Positions 61,101-64,000 of a stretch of DNA of 64,000 nucleotides are shown here, in pieces. The notes beneath the pieces are model-generated. The model saw nothing but the letters and a program-made list of their open reading frames with translations. It ran no database searches and had not been told where the DNA came from. Made by a program: the position numbers and the translations under genes. Source of the stretch: Paraphysoderma sedebokerense. Lineage: Eukaryota > Blastocladiomycota > Physodermatomycetes > Physodermatales > Physodermataceae. The DNA lies in contig JAHLJZ010000013.1 in assembly GCA_025602915.1 (NCBI GenBank), positions 248,001 to 312,000 of the forward strand, written 5' to 3'. Within the stretch, counting starts at the first letter, position 1; the number at the start of each line of letters is the position of its first letter.

Positions 61101-64000
61101 CCCTCATCCATTCAATACCAGTGTTAATGAAGATCAATCCATTGTTGTCCAGTTGGAAGGCAGCGATCCAGACGCCGCCGACGCAGTCAAAATATACGTT
61201 GTGAGCACCCCACAACTTGGGAGTTTGTACTACTATTTGGCGACATCGATAGATCCCAAGGGACCCCTAATAGATACATCTTTATGGCCCGTTGAATTGC
61301 CTTTAGGGCGGGCGATTTACTTTCCCCCTCCTAATTACGACGGAGACGATTATTTTTCATTCCTAGTGCGCGATACCTACAATGCTGGTGAGTACTTAAG
61401 AGCGCTTAGTATAAACCACAAGTGTTGATTTCTAAAGCTCGTTTACTGTCAGAGTCTGCTATTGCTTTCGCAAATATTTCAGTTTTACCTGTCAGCGATC
61501 CGCCAGTTCCCGATCCGTTAAACATCACCATCGTAGAAGATAGCGACCTACTTCTTAACTTCACTGTCTCGGATCCTGATTCGCCAGGAACAGCTATTAG
61601 CATTACTATTGTGACGTTACCTTCGGCGGGTCGTCTTTTTGAGGTGAATGATAACTATGCTGCAATCAATGAAATTGCGAGCGTCCCCTTTGAACTGTCT
61701 AATTTCACCAAAACCGTCATGTACCAACCGCCGTTAAATGCGATTGGCGTCGTCAATGGATTATCATTTAAAGCGCGAGATGAGACGGCAAATTCTTTAA
61801 ATGCCGCCCAGGTTTCACTGTTGATCACTCCAGTTAATGATGCCCCGATTGCTTTCAACAAGAATTATTCTATCTCAGAGGATTCCGTAGTTACCATATC
61901 GTTCGACTGTAGTGATGTTGATAATCAAGATCAGTTATCAGTATATGTGGATTCAGTCCCGTCACCGGAGGCCGGCAACTTATTCATACCAGACCTGCGA
62001 TACAATCCACTGTGAGTCTTAAGGTCATGATCACTGTATTAAAATTTCTCTGATTCTAACATAATTCTTTTGCAGTGTGTACCCATATGATCGTGTTCCT
62101 GCGTCCATAACCTTGAAACTTGTCACAAACTTCTATGGCGACTTCTCTTTCGGCTACCGATGCAATGACGGCATACTGTCCAGTGACTTGGCCTACATCA
62201 ATGTTGAAGTCCTTAATGTTAACGATGCGCCCATCGCTTTATCAGGAACCGTGCTAACTGAGGAAGACAATGATGTGTTAATTCAACTTAACGTGTCAGA
62301 CGTGGAAACCCCTGACCAAATATCAATAACAATCCTGGATCTTCCAAGCCAAGGGACCCTTCTTGCTCAGACTAACGACACTGATCCTTCAAATGATTCT
62401 TGGACAGCTTTAACATCGGAAGTCATTCCCTGGACGATGCCATTTTACCGAAATAATCTGACTTTTCGACCTATATCTGATACATACGGTGATCCATATG
62501 CAGTATTTTCCTTTCAAGCTGACGACGGTGTTGACAAATCGAATATTGCTACCGTGACAATGAAAGTACTCACAATCAACGGTGGGTTTCTCTATTTAGC
62601 ACTCCAATATACTTTATTCCCTACATTACTTACTCCCATTCATAGATCCTCCTGTCCTGAACCTCACATCTCTAAACATTTTGGCGTTTGAGGATCAAGA
62701 AGTCGCAATCACATTTGATATTCAAGATGTCGATTTGAATGATCGGTTGTTGGTTAAGATAACTGATATTTCTGTTAACGGAACATTTATTTCACTTCGA
62801 TCGACGAACCAATTCTAGGACCCAGTTGACAATTGGAGAGGGCAGTGAGATATCAGGGCCACCTTATGTTGTCGTTTTCCGTCCGTATCAGGATTTCTAC
62901 AGCGAGACTTCTGATTCAAAACAAACATTCAATGTTACCGTTACCGATTTATTAGATGCTGGCTCGTCCCATCTGGTCAATTTCTCAGTTCTCCCCGTTA
63001 ATGATGCACCAATCATCAGTTGCGCGTCGAATTCAATCGAACTTCCGCTTGACTTAATGATTGAACCATATGGAATGCATAACTTTACTATTGCAGTAAT
63101 GGATGTGGACGATGCTCTAGTGACACTTGTTCTTGTTAAGGCTCCTCAGCACGGATATTTGAGTGCGGACGGCGCAACAATCAAAGAAGGGAGTCAATTT
63201 ATATCAACCCAGCTATTTTTTCATTCCAACAACTCAGGAGGCGGTTACCCATATTCAAATTTTTCGATATATGCAGTTGATGAAGTTGGTGCTTTGTCCG
63301 ATACATGCACATTTCAGTTTACCTTCACTTGTCCACCTCGTAAGTTATTGTTCGACCAGGAATGAGTAAAATTCAGTCTGAATTGGTATAATCTGTAGGT
63401 CTCTATAACAATATTTTTTCCGGAGGAAAAGGACCAATTTGCAGTGAATGCCCCGTGAGTAATCATCAATATTGGTTTGTCTTCTTCGCGTCAAAGCTGA
63501 CATTTTCCCCATAAATTGTAGACTGGCTCTTTCTGCAGGTAATTATATGCAAGCTATTTTTGAGTCATTTAGCAACTACAGAGTCTGAACTTTTTCTCAA
63601 TTTGCAGTCATGACGGAAAGCTTGCTCCACATCCGAATTACGGTTGGTGGAAAAACAACGAAGTCAACGCTTTCATACCGTGCATACCGGTAAGTTTTTA
63701 TATTTGAAAATATATTTGATTTGGTATCTTAACGGATACGTTGAAGCCGGAGGCTTGTCCGGGATCAGAATTGGAATGTAATATAGGGTATGAAGGCCCG
63801 CGCTGTGGAAAATGCTCAAATGGCTTCTACCGAATCTCGGGTACCTGTAAATCTTGCAAAACCGCTTTGCCGGACTGGGTTGTTCCGATTGGAACCATTG
63901 GCGTCTTTGTTTTGATTTGTGCCATGTCTTTAGCGTTGAAAGGAGGTCCAAGGTGGAATTCTTGAAGCACAGAGCCTAACTTATGCCAACGCTAACAACA
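58118..64000 (+). pseudogene. Giant receptor-like gene, copy 3, frameshifted and cut by window end
   Basis: It is co-linear with copies 1 and 2 from the signal peptide (MHLHLYPLHLHLSIGFLCFLATLPPVLS; ATG at 58118, alternative 58148) through the IPT/TIG-like and tandem-95 regions to the Cys-rich stalk and TM1 (PDWVVPIGTIGVFVLICAMSLALKGG), then runs off the window. Near 62785-62790, after ITDISVNGT, the frame is one base out relative to copy 1 (or two bases short relative to copy 2), leading to TAG at 62816-62818. Downstream the original frame stays open and well conserved to the next donor, so the lesion is either recent, a sequencing error, or avoided by unrecognised splicing. All other junctions examined are in phase. 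Confidence 0.75.

Larger units (their letters stand above)
42158..64000 (+). repeat. Tandem triplication of a giant receptor-like gene
   Basis: Three head-to-tail copies start at 42158, 50282 and 58118, a period of about 8 kb. They share domain order and exon boundaries wherever I compared them, but differ at many residues, so the duplications are not recent overall. The third copy continues past the window. Confidence 0.95.

Overview
The window is nuclear DNA from a fungus, most likely an early-diverging (non-Dikarya) lineage. Evidence for a fungus: a CYP51/ERG11 sterol 14-alpha-demethylase and a ccg-9-type trehalose synthase. Evidence for an early-diverging lineage: very intron-rich genes (up to 23 exons, introns mostly 50-110 bp) and a gene for the minor-spliceosome protein SNRNP25, next to a SIVA-like gene with a textbook U12-type intron. 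Composition is moderately AT-rich and the standard genetic code fits throughout. I saw no transposon, retroelement, tRNA, rRNA or CRISPR array. Exon boundaries are hand-made; reading phase was checked across every junction of the genes for which exons are given.

Region 1 (1-41.2 kb) is a dense housekeeping block. In order: end of a Ser-rich protein; RER1 (Golgi-to-ER retrieval); ccg-9-like trehalose synthase; citrate synthase (-) divergent from PYM (+); ELP3 (-); a KHDC4/BLOM7-like KH protein (-) divergent from a Gly-Pro repeat, probably surface-anchored protein (+); a seven-TM protein (-); a large RS-domain protein (+); CYP51 (-); PAN3 (-); an HNH-type protein (-) divergent from a TPMT-like methyltransferase (+); SNRNP25 (+) convergent with a SIVA-like gene (-); WDR82/Swd2 (+); ARL1 (-); a METTL21-type methyltransferase (+); SEC13 (+). 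RNA processing is well represented (PYM, KHDC4, PAN3, SNRNP25, WDR82, RS protein), as is secretory traffic (RER1, ARL1, SEC13).

Region 2 (42.2-64.0 kb) is accessory in character: three tandem, same-strand copies of one giant gene. Copy 1 totals 2001 codons in 23 exons. Each product has a signal peptide, a large ectodomain with IPT/TIG-like and cadherin-like NDAP repeats, a Cys-rich stalk and a C-terminal multi-pass membrane domain, a layout that suggests surface adhesion or sensing. Exon structure is shared, including a 17-nt microexon. Copy 3 carries a frameshift and is cut off by the window end. Sequence sharing between copies 2 and 3 suggests local gene conversion. This cluster, together with the U12 intron/SNRNP25 neighbourhood, is the most interesting content.
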